A stretch of 61,231 bases of DNA from Rhizobacter sp. (GTDB lineage Bacteria; Pseudomonadota; Gammaproteobacteria; Burkholderiales; Burkholderiaceae_C), in contig JANXWV010000130.1 of assembly GCA_025350965.1 (NCBI GenBank), forward strand, positions 1-61,231, given 5' to 3'. Below the pieces are notes generated by a model, which was not told the origin of the DNA, made no database searches, and saw only the letters and a list, made by a program, of their open reading frames with translations. Below, one piece after another: positions 18,263 to 26,755 of the stretch (its first letter is position 1; each line of letters starts with the position of its first letter). The position numbers and the translations under genes are program-made.

Positions 18263-19279
18263 ATGGATCTTCCTCAGCAACGCCCGCGCTCCGCCACTGT
18301 CATCGACCCGGTCGTGGCCAACGCGGTCTTGATTGCCGTGCGGCAGGCCGCGAACGTGATCTGCGACCGCTGGTCGCTGGTGGTGCTGCTGCTTGCGCAC
18401 GCCGGCACCAGCCGATTCGGTGACTTCCGCGATGCCAGTGGCATGGCCAACCGCCAGCTGACCGGCCGGCTCTCGTTGCTGGAGGAGCAAGAGATCCTGG
18501 TGCGCTTGCCGTATTCGCGCCGGCCGTTGCGCTACGGCTACCACCTGAGCCACATGGGCCTGGACCTGTTCGACGTGTTCGCCACCATGGCCCGGTGGGA
18601 AAGCCAGTGGCACCCGGCGGGCGGCCACGCCGAACTGCTGATCGAGCACACCGCCTGCGGCGCCCCGTCCGTGCAGGCGCGCATGCACTGCGGCCACTGC
18701 GCAGTGCCGGTGGCCGCGCGTGACATCGCCTTCAAGGTGAGCCAGAAGGAAATCGAGGCCATGCCCGACAAGCAGACGCCCTACCGCCGTTCCGGCGCAG
18801 GCGTGGCGAAGCTGGCGCCGAGCGAGAAGGCGCCGCTCGCGCATGCGATCGAACTCTTCGGCGACAAGTGGAGCATCGAGGTCGTCATCTGCGCCTTCCT
18901 GCGCGTGCAGCATTTCGGTGGTTTCCAGGCACAGACCGGCATCTCGACCAACATCCTGGCCGACCGGCTCGCGCGCCTGACCGGCATGGGCGTGCTGCGG
19001 CAAGTCGAGGTCGACGAGCCCGGCCGCCGCAAGGGCAGCTACGTGCTGACTGAGAAGGGCGTTGACGTGTACCCGGTGCTGCTGGCGCTGCAGGCCTGGG
19101 CCGACGAGTGGCTGCGCGAGCGCGTGCGCTCACCGGTAAAGCTGTTGCACAACGCCTGCGGCCAGATGCTGCGCCCGCGCGTTCGCTGCAGTGCATGCGG
19201 TGAAGCGCTCACGCGCGCCGACGGTCGATTCCGCCTCACGGGGTCTTTCGCAGTCGCGGCAGAATCCGCCGATGCTTGA
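18263..19279 (+). CDS. Tandem HxlR-type winged-helix transcriptional regulator
   Basis: A 338-aa protein made of two HxlR-like wings, each followed by a small Cys-rich motif. Wing 1 (about 20-125) contains CDRWSLVVLLLAHAGTSRFGDF. Wing 2 (about 195-300) contains GDKWSIEVVICAFLRVQHFGGF. After each wing comes a matching motif, HTACGAPSVQARMHCGHC and HNACGQMLRPRVRCSACG. Single-domain HxlR proteins are about 110-160 aa, so this is an internal duplication. It is probably a repressor of the divergent catabolic block, with the Cys motifs binding zinc or sensing redox state. Its stop overlaps the terC start by 8 bp. Confidence 0.85.
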   Translation: MDLPQQRPRSATVIDPVVANAVLIAVRQAANVICDRWSLVVLLLAHAGTSRFGDFRDASGMANRQLTGRLSLLEEQEILVRLPYSRRPLRYGYHLSHMGLDLFDVFATMARWESQWHPAGGHAELLIEHTACGAPSVQARMHCGHCAVPVAARDIAFKVSQKEIEAMPDKQTPYRRSGAGVAKLAPSEKAPLAHAIELFGDKWSIEVVICAFLRVQHFGGFQAQTGISTNILADRLARLTGMGVLRQVEVDEPGRRKGSYVLTEKGVDVYPVLLALQAWADEWLRERVRSPVKLLHNACGQMLRPRVRCSACGEALTRADGRFRLTGSFAVAAESADA

Positions 19280-20033
19280 ACTCCTCACCGACCCGCAGGC
19301 CTGGATCGCCCTGGCCACCCTCACCGCGCTCGAACTCGTGCTGGGCATCGACAACATCGTGTTCATCTCGATCCTCGTCGACAAGCTGCCGAAGGCCCAG
19401 CAAGACAGTGCGCGCCGCCTCGGCCTGTTCATGGCCATGTTCATGCGCATCGGCCTGCTGTTGGTGCTGGCGTGGATCGTCGGGCTGGTGGCGCCGCTGT
19501 TCACCGTGCTGGGCCAGGAGATCTCGGGCCGCGACCTCATCCTGATCGGCGGCGGCCTGTTTCTCATCTACAAGAGCACCGGCGAAATACACCAATCGCT
19601 CGAAGGCGAAGAGGGCCATGCGTCGAGCGCGGTGAAGGCCACGTTCACGGCCGTGATCCTGCAGATCATGGTGGTCGACATGGTGTTCTCGCTCGACTCC
19701 ATCATCACCGCCGTGGGCATGGTCGACCGCATCGAGGTGATGGTGGCGGCGGTGGTCGCCTCGGTCGGCATGATGATGCTGTTCGCCGGCGCGATCGGGC
19801 GTTTCGTGTCCGACCACCCGACCATCAAGATGCTGGCGCTCGCCTTCCTGGTGGTGGTGGGCGTGGTGCTGATCGCCGAGGGCTTCGACCAGCACGTGCC
19901 CAAGGGTTATGTGTACTTCGCGATGGCGTTCTCGGTCGGGGTCGAGATGCTCAACATCCGGCTGCGCAAGCGATCCAAGCGCCCTGCAGAGCTGCACGCG
20001 GCGTATGTCGCCGAGGACAGCCGGCCGCACTGA
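19272..20033 (+). CDS. TerC family integral membrane protein
   Basis: A 253-aa inner-membrane protein with about seven hydrophobic helices. The two signature acidic motifs are ELVLGIDNIVFISI near residue 20 and DMVFSLDSIITAVG near 135, as in TerC/Alx proteins that move manganese or other metal ions. The last residues are a charged cytoplasmic tail. ATG 19272 lies inside the end of the regulator gene, so the two are coupled. There is no obvious functional link to the catabolic block; metal homeostasis is the likely role. Confidence 0.92.
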   Translation: MLELLTDPQAWIALATLTALELVLGIDNIVFISILVDKLPKAQQDSARRLGLFMAMFMRIGLLLVLAWIVGLVAPLFTVLGQEISGRDLILIGGGLFLIYKSTGEIHQSLEGEEGHASSAVKATFTAVILQIMVVDMVFSLDSIITAVGMVDRIEVMVAAVVASVGMMMLFAGAIGRFVSDHPTIKMLALAFLVVVGVVLIAEGFDQHVPKGYVYFAMAFSVGVEMLNIRLRKRSKRPAELHAAYVAEDSRPH

Positions 20034-20149
20034 ACGCCGCTGTTGCCAACGGGGTTCGGCGCGCCGACCTGAAACAATCTTCCCGCTGGCGCCCGCGTGC
20101 CCCCGCGGGCGGTTTGCATTTCAAACCCGGGGCCATGTAGAGGAACACC

Positions 20150-21259
20150 ATGTTCAAAAACCTCGCCCGCGCTTTCGCGCGATCTTTGCTTGTTGCTCTC
20201 TCGTTTGTGAGCGCTTTGTCTGCTGCGCAGGCCCCGGCCAAGCTGCCGCTCAAGGTGGCCTTCGTCTACGTCAGCCCGATCGGCGACGCGGGCTGGACCT
20301 ACCAGCACGAGCAGGGCCGCATCGCGATGCAGAAGGCGCTAGGCGACCAGGTGGCCACCACGGTGGTCGAAGGCGTTGCCGAAGGGCCCGATTCGGAACG
20401 CGTGATGCGCGACCTGGCTGCGCAAGGCCACCGGCTCATCTTCGCCACCAGCTTCGGCTACCTCGAGTCCGCGCTGCGTGTGGCTGCCGACTTTCCCGAC
20501 GTGCGCATCGAACACGCGGGCGGCTACAAGACGGCGGCCAACGTGAACACCTACAACGCGCGTTACTACGAGGCCCGCTATCTCGCGGGCTGGCTTGCCG
20601 GCAAGAGCAGCCCGCGCGGCGTGGCCGGTTACGTGGCGGGCTTTCCGATCCCCGAGGTGGTCCAGGGCATCAATGCCTTCACGCTCGGCATGCTCGCAGC
20701 CAACCCGAAGGCCGAGGTGCGCGTGCTCTGGCTCAACACCTGGTTCGACCCCGCGCGCGAACGCGAAGCCGCGCTCACACTGATCAACCAGGGCGCGGAC
20801 GTGCTGACCAACCACAGCGGCTCGCCGGCCGTGCCACAAACGGCGCAGGCGTATTTCAAGGGCAAGGGCGTGCAGGCCGTGGCCTACCAGAGCGACATGC
20901 GCAAGTACGCGCCCGATGCGCAACTCGCCGCTGTCACGCTGCACTGGGGCGGCTACTACACCCGGGTGGCGCGCTCGGTGCTGGCGGGCACGTGGCGCCC
21001 GCAGCCGGTATGGGGCGGCATGCAGGACGGCCTGGTCGAGCTCGGCGCGCTGAGTGCCCGCGTGCCGGCCGACGTGCGTGCGGGCGTCGAGGCGAGGCGC
21101 CGCGCCATCGTCAGTGGCAGCCTGAAGCCGTTCGCCGCGCCGCTCACCGACAACGAAGGCCACGTGCGGCTCGCGCAAGGCGCGCTGGGCGACGACGCGA
21201 TCAGTGCGATGAACTGGTTCGTGAAAGGCGTGACAGGCTCGGTGCCCAACAAGCCTTGA
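20150..21259 (+). CDS. BMP family ABC transporter substrate-binding protein (second copy, non-lipidated)
   Basis: A 369-aa paralogue of the protein at 664-1836, with the same order of motifs (LKVAFVYVSPIGDAGWTYQH, IFATSFGYLE, NTWFDPARE). Unlike the first it has no lipobox: the signal peptide ends at SALSAAQA, so it should be soluble in the periplasm. No permease or ATPase gene is next to it, so it may share the importer at the left end of the window or serve another one. The ligand is probably a purine base or nucleoside by family. The start is ATG 20150 after GAGGAACACC. A hairpin terminator follows. Confidence 0.9.
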   Translation: MFKNLARAFARSLLVALSFVSALSAAQAPAKLPLKVAFVYVSPIGDAGWTYQHEQGRIAMQKALGDQVATTVVEGVAEGPDSERVMRDLAAQGHRLIFATSFGYLESALRVAADFPDVRIEHAGGYKTAANVNTYNARYYEARYLAGWLAGKSSPRGVAGYVAGFPIPEVVQGINAFTLGMLAANPKAEVRVLWLNTWFDPAREREAALTLINQGADVLTNHSGSPAVPQTAQAYFKGKGVQAVAYQSDMRKYAPDAQLAAVTLHWGGYYTRVARSVLAGTWRPQPVWGGMQDGLVELGALSARVPADVRAGVEARRRAIVSGSLKPFAAPLTDNEGHVRLAQGALGDDAISAMNWFVKGVTGSVPNKP

Positions 21260-21280
21260 ACGAAACTGCGCGCCCATGCA

Positions 21281-21362
21281 AAACCCCGCCGAAGCGGGGT
21301 ATTTATTCAAACCCCGCCGAAGCGGAGCATTCATTCAAACCCCGCCGAAGCGCGGTTTGGTC
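21281..21362. repeat. Three 28-bp direct repeats, each a hairpin
   Basis: Units start at 21281, 21309 and 21337, each opening with AAACCCCGCCGAAGCG and (units 1 and 2) ending in ATTTATTC or ATTCATTC. Unit 1 folds perfectly; units 2 and 3 have mismatches in the right arm. The spacing is exact. The block fills the gap between the BMP gene and the PEP-CTERM gene, which converge here. Confidence 0.9.
21283..21307 (+). terminator. Rho-independent terminator after the second BMP gene
   Basis: A 7-bp stem ACCCCGC/GCGGGGT with loop CGAA is followed by ATTTATT. It begins 23 bp after the stop codon. It is the first unit of the 28-bp repeat array, so the array looks like a triplicated terminator. Confidence 0.75.
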
Positions 21363-21384
21363 GAAGCGATAGCGCCGGGCCGAA

Positions 21385-22080
21385 TCAGGCCGCCGAGCGA
21401 CGCCGTGCCGCGAAGCCGATCGCCGCCAGGCCAGCCAGCATCAGCGCATAGGTTTCGGGTTCGGGAATCGCCTGCACCGACGTGCCGACGGTGAAGCCGT
21501 ACCAGTTCTCGGCGACCGGGTTCGTCCAGCTGATCGAGGTGACGCTGCCGGTGAATTGGATGGTGCCGTTGCCTTCGCTGCCGAACACCGTGTTGCCAGC
21601 CGACGTGATCGACGCGCCGCCGTACTCCGCGCTCGGACCGCCGCTCTCGATGGTGAAGGCGGTGTTGAACGCGAACTGGGCGTTGATGCCGCCTTGGCCC
21701 AGGCTCCAGATGGCCATCACCGGGTTCAGCACGGCCTGCGAAAAGGTCAGGGTGTTGACCCCCGAATTGCTGCCGCCGTAGACCTGGATGATGCCGTCCG
21801 CCGACGGCGGGGCATTGCCGATGGCGCCGCCGCTGAACGTTCCACTCGGGTTGTAGCTCGGGTAGTTGGCGAAGAAGTTCTGAAGTTCACCGCTGTAGGT
21901 GGCGGTGATGCCCGAGGTGCCGAACGCGGCCGAGGCGGCGCCTGTGGTGGTGCCGGTGCTGGTGCCGCTCCAACTGGCCCAATCGATGGGGCCGGCAACA
22001 GCGGGCAAGGCGGCAGCGAACGTGCCCAAGGTCACAACCGCGCTGGCAGCGGTGCGCTTGAAGAGGCTGGAGATCGACAT
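21385..22080 (-). CDS. PEP-CTERM sorting-signal protein
   Basis: A 231-aa exported protein. The N-terminal signal peptide runs to about ALPAVAG. The C-terminus has the complete PEP-CTERM tripartite signal: IPEPETYALMLAGLAAIG, a hydrophobic helix and the basic end FAARRRSAA. Such proteins are processed by EpsH/exosortase and delivered to the cell surface or biofilm matrix; no exosortase gene is in this window. The middle part is rich in Ser, Thr, Gly and Asn (low in charge), as is usual for matrix proteins, and has no enzyme motif. The start ATG is preceded by AAGGAACACC. Confidence 0.92.
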   Translation of the reverse strand: MSISSLFKRTAASAVVTLGTFAAALPAVAGPIDWASWSGTSTGTTTGAASAAFGTSGITATYSGELQNFFANYPSYNPSGTFSGGAIGNAPPSADGIIQVYGGSNSGVNTLTFSQAVLNPVMAIWSLGQGGINAQFAFNTAFTIESGGPSAEYGGASITSAGNTVFGSEGNGTIQFTGSVTSISWTNPVAENWYGFTVGTSVQAIPEPETYALMLAGLAAIGFAARRRSAA

Positions 22081-22147
22081 GGTGTTCCTTCAAAAAGACT
22101 GGCGAAACCCAATTGTCACGATCAGTGCCGCACGCCGCATCCCGTAA

Positions 22148-22195
22148 TCGTGGGGTCGTGGGGTTGTGGGGTCGTGGGGTCGTGGGGTCGTGCGG
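22148..22195. repeat. Six tandem copies of the octamer TCGTGGGG
   Basis: Six 8-bp units (one reads TTGTGGGG and the last TCGTGCGG). It lies 68 bp upstream of the PEP-CTERM start codon and 12 bp beyond the end of the acetyltransferase gene. As an 8-bp unit it can change length by slippage, and so could alter spacing upstream of the PEP-CTERM gene. Confidence 0.85.
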
Positions 22196-22206
22196 AGGCG
22201 CGCAGG

Positions 22207-22809
22207 TCAGCCTTGCGGCAACCAGGCTGCGGGCACGATGAAGCCGGGGTTGATGAGCGCAGTGATGCGGTGCACCCGCCACATGCCGTCAATGAACAGG
22301 TAGTCGGGCGCGAGGCCCTCGTCGCGAAACCCGAGGCGCTTCAGCACCTCTGCGCTGCGCGAGTTCTCGGCGCGGAAGGCCGCTTCGATGCGGTGCAGGT
22401 TCACGTGGGGCGAGAACATCTCGCCGATGGCGCAGCGCAGGGCCTCGTTCATGAGGGCCTGGCCTTCCAGTGCCTGGTCGAGCGCATAGCCGAGCCGGCA
22501 ACTCTGGAACGGGCCGCGAACGATGTCCGAGAAATGGACGCTGCCGACCACGCGGGTCGGGTCGCCGATGGGTTGCAACAGGTAGCGGCACGCCGTGCCA
22601 TCGGCACGGGCCGCCGCGCTCTTGAGCAGGCGCTCGGCTTGCGCTGCCTCGGTGAAGAAGCTCTCTTCGACTGGGGGGTCCCAGGGCGCGAGGTGTTCGC
22701 GGTTGCGCCGGTGAAAGTCAGCCAGCGCGGCCGCCAGCCGTTCGTCCGCGGCCACCAGCCGCAGGCGTGATGTGAGCAAGGTGGCGGCGGGAGTCAGGGC
22801 TTCGGTCAC
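22207..22809 (-). CDS. GNAT family N-acetyltransferase, RimJ/RimL-like
   Basis: A 200-aa acetyltransferase. It opens LLTSRLRLVAADERLAAALADF, and contains NREHLAPWDPP, VGSVHFSDI and the acetyl-CoA-binding region GYALDQALEGQALMNEALR. LHRIEAAFRAENSRSAEVLKRLGF is the typical family C-terminal segment. It probably acetylates the N-terminus of a ribosomal or other protein. The start appears to be GTG 22809; no strong ribosome site is seen, so the exact start is unsure. Confidence 0.88.
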   Translation of the reverse strand: MTEALTPAATLLTSRLRLVAADERLAAALADFHRRNREHLAPWDPPVEESFFTEAAQAERLLKSAAARADGTACRYLLQPIGDPTRVVGSVHFSDIVRGPFQSCRLGYALDQALEGQALMNEALRCAIGEMFSPHVNLHRIEAAFRAENSRSAEVLKRLGFRDEGLAPDYLFIDGMWRVHRITALINPGFIVPAAWLPQG

Positions 22810-22933
22810 GGTCGCATTACAGCACTCCGGCGAATGCCCGTGCCCGGCGCCGGTCAGCGTTTGTCACGGTACGCCCTGCCCACAAATACCCTTCGCCACC
22901 GCCACCGGCCCGGCAGTGCGGTAACTTCCCGCC

Positions 22934-25498
22934 ATGAACGACGCAGTCTTGCCGCACCCCCCTTCAGCCTGGGCCCTGGCCTGGCGCCAGATGGCGCGCG
23001 ACCTGCGCGCTGGTGAACTGCGCCTGCTGGTGGTGGCGGTGATGCTCGCGGTGGCCGCGCTCACGGCGGTGGGCTTCTTCGCCGACCGCATCAACGGCGG
23101 CCTGGCCCGCGATGCGCGCCAGATGCTCGGTGGCGATGCCATCGTCGCCAGCGACCAGCCGGCGCCCGCCACGTTCGCGGCCAAGGCGCACGCGCTCGGC
23201 CTCGCCACCGCCACCACCACCGCCTTCCCCAGCATGGGCCGCGCACCTGACGCCCAGGGCGGCGCCTCGCGCCTCGTCACCGTCAAGGCCGTGAGCACGG
23301 CTTACCCGCTGCGCGGCCAGGTTCAGGTGAGCGCGGGTGCCGGTACGCCAACGTTGCGCCAGGCAGGTGGCCCAGCGCCAGGCACGGTGTGGGTCGATGC
23401 GGCCGTGCTGGAAGCGCTGGCCTTGAACGTGGGCGACACGCTGCTGCTCGGCGATGCGGGCCTGCGCATCGCGCAGGTCATCATGGTCGAGCCCGACCGG
23501 GGCAGCGGCTTCCTGGCCTTTGCGCCGCGCGTGATGCTGAACGACGCCGACCTGTCGGCCACCGGCCTGGTGCAGCCCGCGAGCCGCGTCACCTACCGGC
23601 TCGCGGTGGCTGCGCCGGGCGCGAGCGACGCGCCCGTGCGCGAGTTCATCGACTGGGCCGAAGCGCAGGTCAAGGCCGGCGACCTGCGCGGCGTGCGCAT
23701 CGAGTCGCTCGCGACCGGCCGGCCCGAGATGCGCCAGACCCTCGACCGTGCCGCCAAATTCCTGAACCTCGTCGCGCTGTTGTCGGCCTTGCTTGCGGCA
23801 GTGGCCGTGGGCATTGCCTCGCGCGACTTCGCGAGCCGCCACCTCGACGACTGCGCCATGCTGCGCGTGCTCGGCCTGCCGCAGCGCACCATCGCGTGGC
23901 AGTACTTCCTCGAGTTCGGTTTCGTCGGCCTGATGGCCAGCCTGGCCGGCGTGGTGCTCGGCTTCTGCGTGCACTACGTGTTCATCCTGCTGCTGGCGGG
24001 CCTGGTGGATGCGGTGCTGCCCGCCGCCACGGCATGGCCGGCGCTGTTCGGCGTTGGCGTGGGCCTGACGCTGCTCATGGGCTTCGGCCTGCCGCCGGTG
24101 CTGCAACTGGCCAGCGTGCCGCCGCTGCGCGTGATTCGGCGCGACGTGGGAGCCTTGAAGCCCGCGAGCATCGCCGTGCTGGCGTGTGGCGCCATCGGCT
24201 TTGCCGCGCTGCTGCTGGCGGTGGCCAGCGACCTCAAGCTCGGGTTGATCGCCGTGGGCGGCTTCGCGGTGGCGGTGGCGATGTTCGCGCTGCTGGCGTG
24301 GGTCGCGGTGATGCTGCTCAAGCGCGCCGTGCCCGAGGCGCGCGCACCGCGTTGGCTGGTTCTGGCCACGCGCCAGATCGCGGCGCGGCCGGCGTTCGCG
24401 GTGTTGCAGGTGTCGGCCTTGAGCGTGGGCCTGCTCGCGCTGGTGCTGCTCGTGCTGCTGCGCACCGACCTGATCGACAGCTGGCGCCAGGCCACGCCGA
24501 AAGACGCACCGAACCGCTTCGTCATCAACGTGCAGCCCGAGCAAGGCGATGCGTTCCGCAAGGCCTTGACCGATGCCGGCGTGAACCGCTTCGACTGGTT
24601 CCCGATGATCCGCGGGCGCCTCGTCGCCATCAACGAGGCGGTCGTCAAGCCCGACGACCTGCTTGATGAGCGCGCCAAGCGCCTGCTCGACCGCGAGTTC
24701 AACCTCAGCCACGACGCGCAACTGCCACCGCACAACCTCGTCACGGCCGGCCGCTGGCAGCCCGACGAGCCGGATGCGGTGAGCGTCGAGGAAGGCCTGG
24801 CGAAGACGCTCGGCCTGAAGCTCGGCGACCGGCTGCGCTTCGACGTGGGCGGCGCGGTCGCGCAGGGCCGCATCACAAGCCTGCGCAAGGTCGACTGGAG
24901 CTCGATGCGCGTCAACTTCTTCGTGATGTTCCCGACCCGCGCGATGGCCGATGTGCCGCTGAGCTTCATCGCTGCCTACCGCGCACCCGAAGGCACGCCG
25001 CAGGCGGCGGGCTTCGACAACGCGCTGCTGCGCGCGTTCCCGAACATCACGAATGTGGACGTGTCGGCCGGCATCGCGCAGATCCAGAAGGTGCTCGACC
25101 AGGTCGTGCGGGCGGTCGAATTCCTGTTCGGCTTCACGCTGGCCGCCGGGCTCGTGGTGCTGTTCGCGGCCATCACCGCCACCCGCGAAGCGCGCTCGCG
25201 CGAGTTCGCCGTGATGCGCGCGCTCGGCGCCAGCGGCAAGCTGCTGGCGCAGGTGCAGCGCGCCGAGTTGCTGGGCGTGGGCGCACTGGCCGGCGTGCTG
25301 GCCTCGGCGGCCGCCATGGTGGTGGGCTGGGCGCTGGCGCGCTATGTGTTCGAGTTCAGCTGGAACGCGTCGCCATGGGTGCCGCTCGTCGGCGGCGCGG
25401 CCGGCGCGCTGTTGGCGCTGGGCGCGGGCTGGTGGGGCCTGCGCGAGGTGCTGCGCCGGCCCGTGGTGCAGACGCTGCGGCAGGCGGCCGACGTGTAG
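22934..25498 (+). CDS. FtsX-like ABC transporter permease (YbbP-like)
   Basis: An 854-aa membrane protein with one N-terminal helix (LRLLVVAVMLAVAALTAVGFF), a large periplasmic domain, two membrane blocks of three to four helices, a second periplasmic domain, and a last FtsX-like block (VVLFAAITATREARSREFAVMRALGAS). This fits the MacB/FtsX group permeases of YbbP type (about 800 aa), which work with an ATPase to move lipids or lipoproteins or to transmit force. No ATPase gene (YbbA-like) or TesA-like gene is adjacent, which is the usual neighbourhood in other proteobacteria. The start is ATG 22934. Confidence 0.88.
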   Translation: MNDAVLPHPPSAWALAWRQMARDLRAGELRLLVVAVMLAVAALTAVGFFADRINGGLARDARQMLGGDAIVASDQPAPATFAAKAHALGLATATTTAFPSMGRAPDAQGGASRLVTVKAVSTAYPLRGQVQVSAGAGTPTLRQAGGPAPGTVWVDAAVLEALALNVGDTLLLGDAGLRIAQVIMVEPDRGSGFLAFAPRVMLNDADLSATGLVQPASRVTYRLAVAAPGASDAPVREFIDWAEAQVKAGDLRGVRIESLATGRPEMRQTLDRAAKFLNLVALLSALLAAVAVGIASRDFASRHLDDCAMLRVLGLPQRTIAWQYFLEFGFVGLMASLAGVVLGFCVHYVFILLLAGLVDAVLPAATAWPALFGVGVGLTLLMGFGLPPVLQLASVPPLRVIRRDVGALKPASIAVLACGAIGFAALLLAVASDLKLGLIAVGGFAVAVAMFALLAWVAVMLLKRAVPEARAPRWLVLATRQIAARPAFAVLQVSALSVGLLALVLLVLLRTDLIDSWRQATPKDAPNRFVINVQPEQGDAFRKALTDAGVNRFDWFPMIRGRLVAINEAVVKPDDLLDERAKRLLDREFNLSHDAQLPPHNLVTAGRWQPDEPDAVSVEEGLAKTLGLKLGDRLRFDVGGAVAQGRITSLRKVDWSSMRVNFFVMFPTRAMADVPLSFIAAYRAPEGTPQAAGFDNALLRAFPNITNVDVSAGIAQIQKVLDQVVRAVEFLFGFTLAAGLVVLFAAITATREARSREFAVMRALGASGKLLAQVQRAELLGVGALAGVLASAAAMVVGWALARYVFEFSWNASPWVPLVGGAAGALLALGAGWWGLREVLRRPVVQTLRQAADV

Positions 25499-25533
25499 GT
25501 CTGCATCCGGGTCGGCGGGGCATACTCGACGCC

Positions 25534-26706
25534 ATGGCCACCCACCCGCCGCCGCCGGCAGTGCAACGAGCCGAGATCCGGGTGCTGCACCTCGAAGACT
25601 CGGAGCTCGACCATGAACTCACGCTCGCCCACATGGCGCGCGGGGGCTTGCGAGCCGAGGTGCGGCGCATCGACTCCGAGGCCGAGTTCCTGGCCGCGCT
25701 CGACGACGACTGGGACCTGATCATCTCGGACTACAACCTGCCCGGCTTCTCCGGCCTGGTGGCGCTCGACCTGCTCAAGGCGCGCGGGCGCGATGTGCCG
25801 TTCATCCTGGTCTCCGGCGAGATCGGCGAGGAAACCGCGGTCGAGGCCATGCGCAACGGCGCCAGCGACTACCTGCTGAAGAACAACCTCTCGCGCCTGG
25901 TGCCGGCGCTGCTGCACGCGGTCGAAGCCACCGAGACCCGCCGCGCCCGCGTGCGCGCCGACCGCGAACTGGACGAATCGAAGCAGCGCTTGCGCGAGTT
26001 GGCGCAGCACCTGCAGACGAGCATCGAGTCGGAGCGCAAGTCGATCGCACGCGAGATCCACGACGACGTGGGCGGCTCGCTCACCGCGCTGAAGTTCGAC
26101 CTGGCCTGGATCGCCCGCCACACCGATTCACAAGACGTGCTGACACGCGTGCACTCGGCGCTCGAGACGGTCACGCTGGCCATCGACTCCAGCCAACGCA
26201 TCATGCACAACCTGCGCCCGGCGATCCTCGAACAAGGGCTCGTGGCAGCGCTGCAATGGATCGCCTCGCGCTTCGAGAAGCGCACCGGCATCGCGTGCGA
26301 ATTGCGCCTGCCGCACGAAAGCGCGGTCGAGCTGCCGCCCGGCGTGCCGCTGGTGGCCTACCGCACCGCGCAAGAGGCGCTGACCAACATCAGCAAGCAT
26401 GCGCAGGCGAGCCGCGTGCAGATCGACCTGGCGCTGGCCGGCGGTGTGCTTTCGCTCGAGATCAACGACAACGGCCGCGGCCTGAGCCCCGACGACCTGG
26501 CCAAGGTGCGCTCGTTCGGCATTCGCGGCCTGCACGAGCGCGCGGGCACCGTGGGCGGCTGGGTCGACCTGACCAGCAGCCAGAACGGCACCACGCTGAT
26601 ACTGTCGGTGCCGCTTGCGATGGGCTCGTCGGCGCAGGACTTCGTCGACACGCCTTCGCAGGCGCCCGGCGACACCGATGACCCGAGCCAATGGGGCTCT
26701 TTGTAG
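25534..26706 (+). CDS. Histidine kinase with N-terminal receiver domain (NarX/HisKA_3 type)
   Basis: A 390-aa cytoplasmic protein. The receiver domain (about 14-130) has the acidic pair in HLEDSE, phosphoacceptor Asp66 in ISDYNLPG and Lys116 in LLKNNL. After a coiled linker, HisKA_3 holds His176 in AREIHDDVGGSL. The HATPase domain (about 270-370) has QEALTNISKHA and DNGRG. It has no membrane segment, so it is probably driven by another kinase through its receiver, and passes phosphate to the LuxR-type regulator 49 bp downstream. The start is ATG 25534; an in-frame extension upstream would overlap the permease gene. Confidence 0.9.
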   Translation: MATHPPPPAVQRAEIRVLHLEDSELDHELTLAHMARGGLRAEVRRIDSEAEFLAALDDDWDLIISDYNLPGFSGLVALDLLKARGRDVPFILVSGEIGEETAVEAMRNGASDYLLKNNLSRLVPALLHAVEATETRRARVRADRELDESKQRLRELAQHLQTSIESERKSIAREIHDDVGGSLTALKFDLAWIARHTDSQDVLTRVHSALETVTLAIDSSQRIMHNLRPAILEQGLVAALQWIASRFEKRTGIACELRLPHESAVELPPGVPLVAYRTAQEALTNISKHAQASRVQIDLALAGGVLSLEINDNGRGLSPDDLAKVRSFGIRGLHERAGTVGGWVDLTSSQNGTTLILSVPLAMGSSAQDFVDTPSQAPGDTDDPSQWGSL

Positions 26707-26728
26707 GGTCGCCAATGGGGCGCTTTGT
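26688..26728. repeat. Short direct repeat at the kinase/regulator junction
   Basis: CCAATGGGGCTCTTTGT (26688-26704) recurs as CCAATGGGGCGCTTTGT (26712-26728), 16 of 17 identical, 24 bp apart. The first copy encodes the last residues of the kinase (QWGSL and stop). It looks like a small duplication; a role is not evident. Confidence 0.8.
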
Positions 26729-26755
26729 CAACTTACCCACCCAATCCCTGCTGCC

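Noticed and set aside
21281..21362. CRISPR-like array
   Set aside because: Only three units, with no unique spacers between them, and each unit is itself a hairpin; it fits repeated terminators.
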